A DNA stretch of 7,406 bases from DASSCW01 sp036555005 (GTDB taxonomy: Bacteria; Chloroflexota; Limnocylindria; QHBO01), in NCBI GenBank assembly GCA_036555005.1, contig DATBME010000037.1:1-7406 (forward strand), read 5' to 3'. The position numbers were made by a program, and so were the translations under genes. Below the pieces are notes generated by a model. The model saw only the letters and a list, made by a program, of their open reading frames with translations. It made no database searches and was not told where the DNA came from. How positions within the stretch are numbered: the stretch's first letter is position 1; the number at the start of each line of letters is the position of its first letter. Below are positions 6,659 to 7,406 of this stretch, piece after piece.

Positions 6659-7406
6659 ATGTCGTTCGATGCCGAGGCGCCGCTCCCCGGCGCGCCCGAA
6701 CCGTGGACCTCGTCCAGCATGCCGGCGGCCCGATCCGGTCCGCCCTACGCCATGACCGAGATGATCGCCGCCGAGCCGGCGCTGGCCGAGCGCCTGGTCA
6801 GACGGCTGGCCGATGACCCGGCCCTCCGTGCCCTGGCGGACGAGGTCCGAGCCACGGCTGATGCCGGTGGACCGATCATCCTCACCGGCTGCGGCACCAG
6901 CGAGCACGCGGCCATGGTCGGCGCCGCGCTGCTGGACGACGCCCTGCGGTCGGCCGGGGTCGCCGATTCGCGGGTGGCATCGGTCCAGGCCTTCGAGCGG
7001 ATGGGCCGTCCTCCGGCGCGCGGGCTGGTGATCGGCGTGTCGCACGAGGGCGGCACCTGGGCGACGAACGAGGCGCTGCGTGCCGCCGGTGATGCCGGCG
7101 CCAGGACGGCCCTGATCACGGTCAGCGACCGCTCGCCGGGCGCCGCATTGGTCGAGCGGGTGCTGCAGACCGGTGAGCAGGACCAGAGCTGGTGCCACAC
7201 GGTCGGCTACCTGTCGCCGATGTTGGCCTTCGCCGTCCTGGCCGGCGCGTTGCGCGATGACGTGCCCGACCCGGTCGCGGTGCGCGCCCTGCTCGACAGC
7301 GCGGATCACGCGCCAAGCGCGGAGTCGATGGCCTGGGGTGCACTGGCCGGCTGCCACTGCCTGCTGGTGGTGGGCAGCGGCGTCGACCATGCGACGGCCC
7401 GCGAGC
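6659..7406 (+). CDS. Tandem SIS-domain sugar-phosphate-binding protein, GlmS/AgaS-like, 3'-truncated by the window
   Basis: An open frame of 249 codons with no stop before the window edge. After a variable N-terminus, YAMTEMIAAEPALAERLV (about 30-47) aligns with the MxKEIxEQP entry helix of the GlmS isomerase half. ILTGCGTSEHAAM (about 74-86) is the first SIS motif, equivalent to ACGTSYHA. VIGVSHEGGTWATNEALRAA (about 124-143) takes the place of the sugar-phosphate loop usually reading SQSGETxDT. The visible end, LLVVGSGVDHATARE, begins a second SIS domain like GlmS FLGRG...EGALK. There is no N-terminal glutaminase domain, so it is not a full glucosamine-6-phosphate synthase. It more likely acts as an aldose/ketose isomerase or deaminase on an amino-sugar phosphate. 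Start ATG 6659 follows a TAGCAT box by 7 nt. About 90 residues are probably missing. Family confidence is high; substrate unknown. Confidence 0.88.
   Translation, partial: MSFDAEAPLPGAPEPWTSSSMPAARSGPPYAMTEMIAAEPALAERLVRRLADDPALRALADEVRATADAGGPIILTGCGTSEHAAMVGAALLDDALRSAGVADSRVASVQAFERMGRPPARGLVIGVSHEGGTWATNEALRAAGDAGARTALITVSDRSPGAALVERVLQTGEQDQSWCHTVGYLSPMLAFAVLAGALRDDVPDPVAVRALLDSADHAPSAESMAWGALAGCHCLLVVGSGVDHATARE

Noticed and set aside
6536..7390. Minus-strand open frame of 284 codons antisense to the SIS gene
   Set aside because: The plus strand carries clear SIS motifs, and this frame also runs into the oxidase 5' end in a different reading frame. It has no recognisable motif.

Overview
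This 7.4 kb window is ordinary bacterial chromosome from a GC-rich organism. It is densely coded, with strong G/C preference at third codon positions and no RNA gene, insertion sequence, CRISPR array or phage gene visible. The mix of genes, the Pro/Thr/Ser linker in the membrane protein and three starts with a TANNNT box only 6-7 nt upstream (the leaderless arrangement common in Actinobacteria, Deinococcota and Chloroflexota) suggest a high-GC actinobacterium or Chloroflexota member, possibly from an environmental lineage. This taxonomic guess is inference only.

Left part (1-1514, + strand): the end of an ECF-type sigma-70 factor, overlapping by 8 nt a single-pass membrane protein that looks like its regulator but carries no zinc-type anti-sigma motif. 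Middle-left (1541-3251, +): a complete urocanate hydratase gene (hutU, histidine degradation) with its own promoter and a probably leaderless GTG start; no other hut gene is in the window. Middle (3259-5006, - strand): a two-gene ABC-2 exporter (ATPase then permease, coupled by a TGATG overlap). Divergent from it is a MarR-family repressor (5058-5498, +). The short gap between them holds an inverted repeat overlapping the likely marR promoter, which makes this a self-contained regulated efflux module. Right part: a convergent FMN-dependent alpha-hydroxy-acid oxidase (5511-6623, -) and, divergent from it across only 35 bp, the start of a GlmS-like tandem-SIS-domain protein (6659 to the window edge, +). 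That last gene is open at the window end and is easily missed.

No stretch longer than about 55 bp lacks a gene or a regulatory assignment. Two convergent junctions (7 and 12 nt) leave no room for intrinsic terminators between stops. I see no evidence of an undescribed defence or mobile system. The items most worth following are the unusual sigma/membrane-protein pair, the MarR/ABC operator, the cluster of leaderless promoters and the divergent SIS protein with an altered sugar-phosphate loop.
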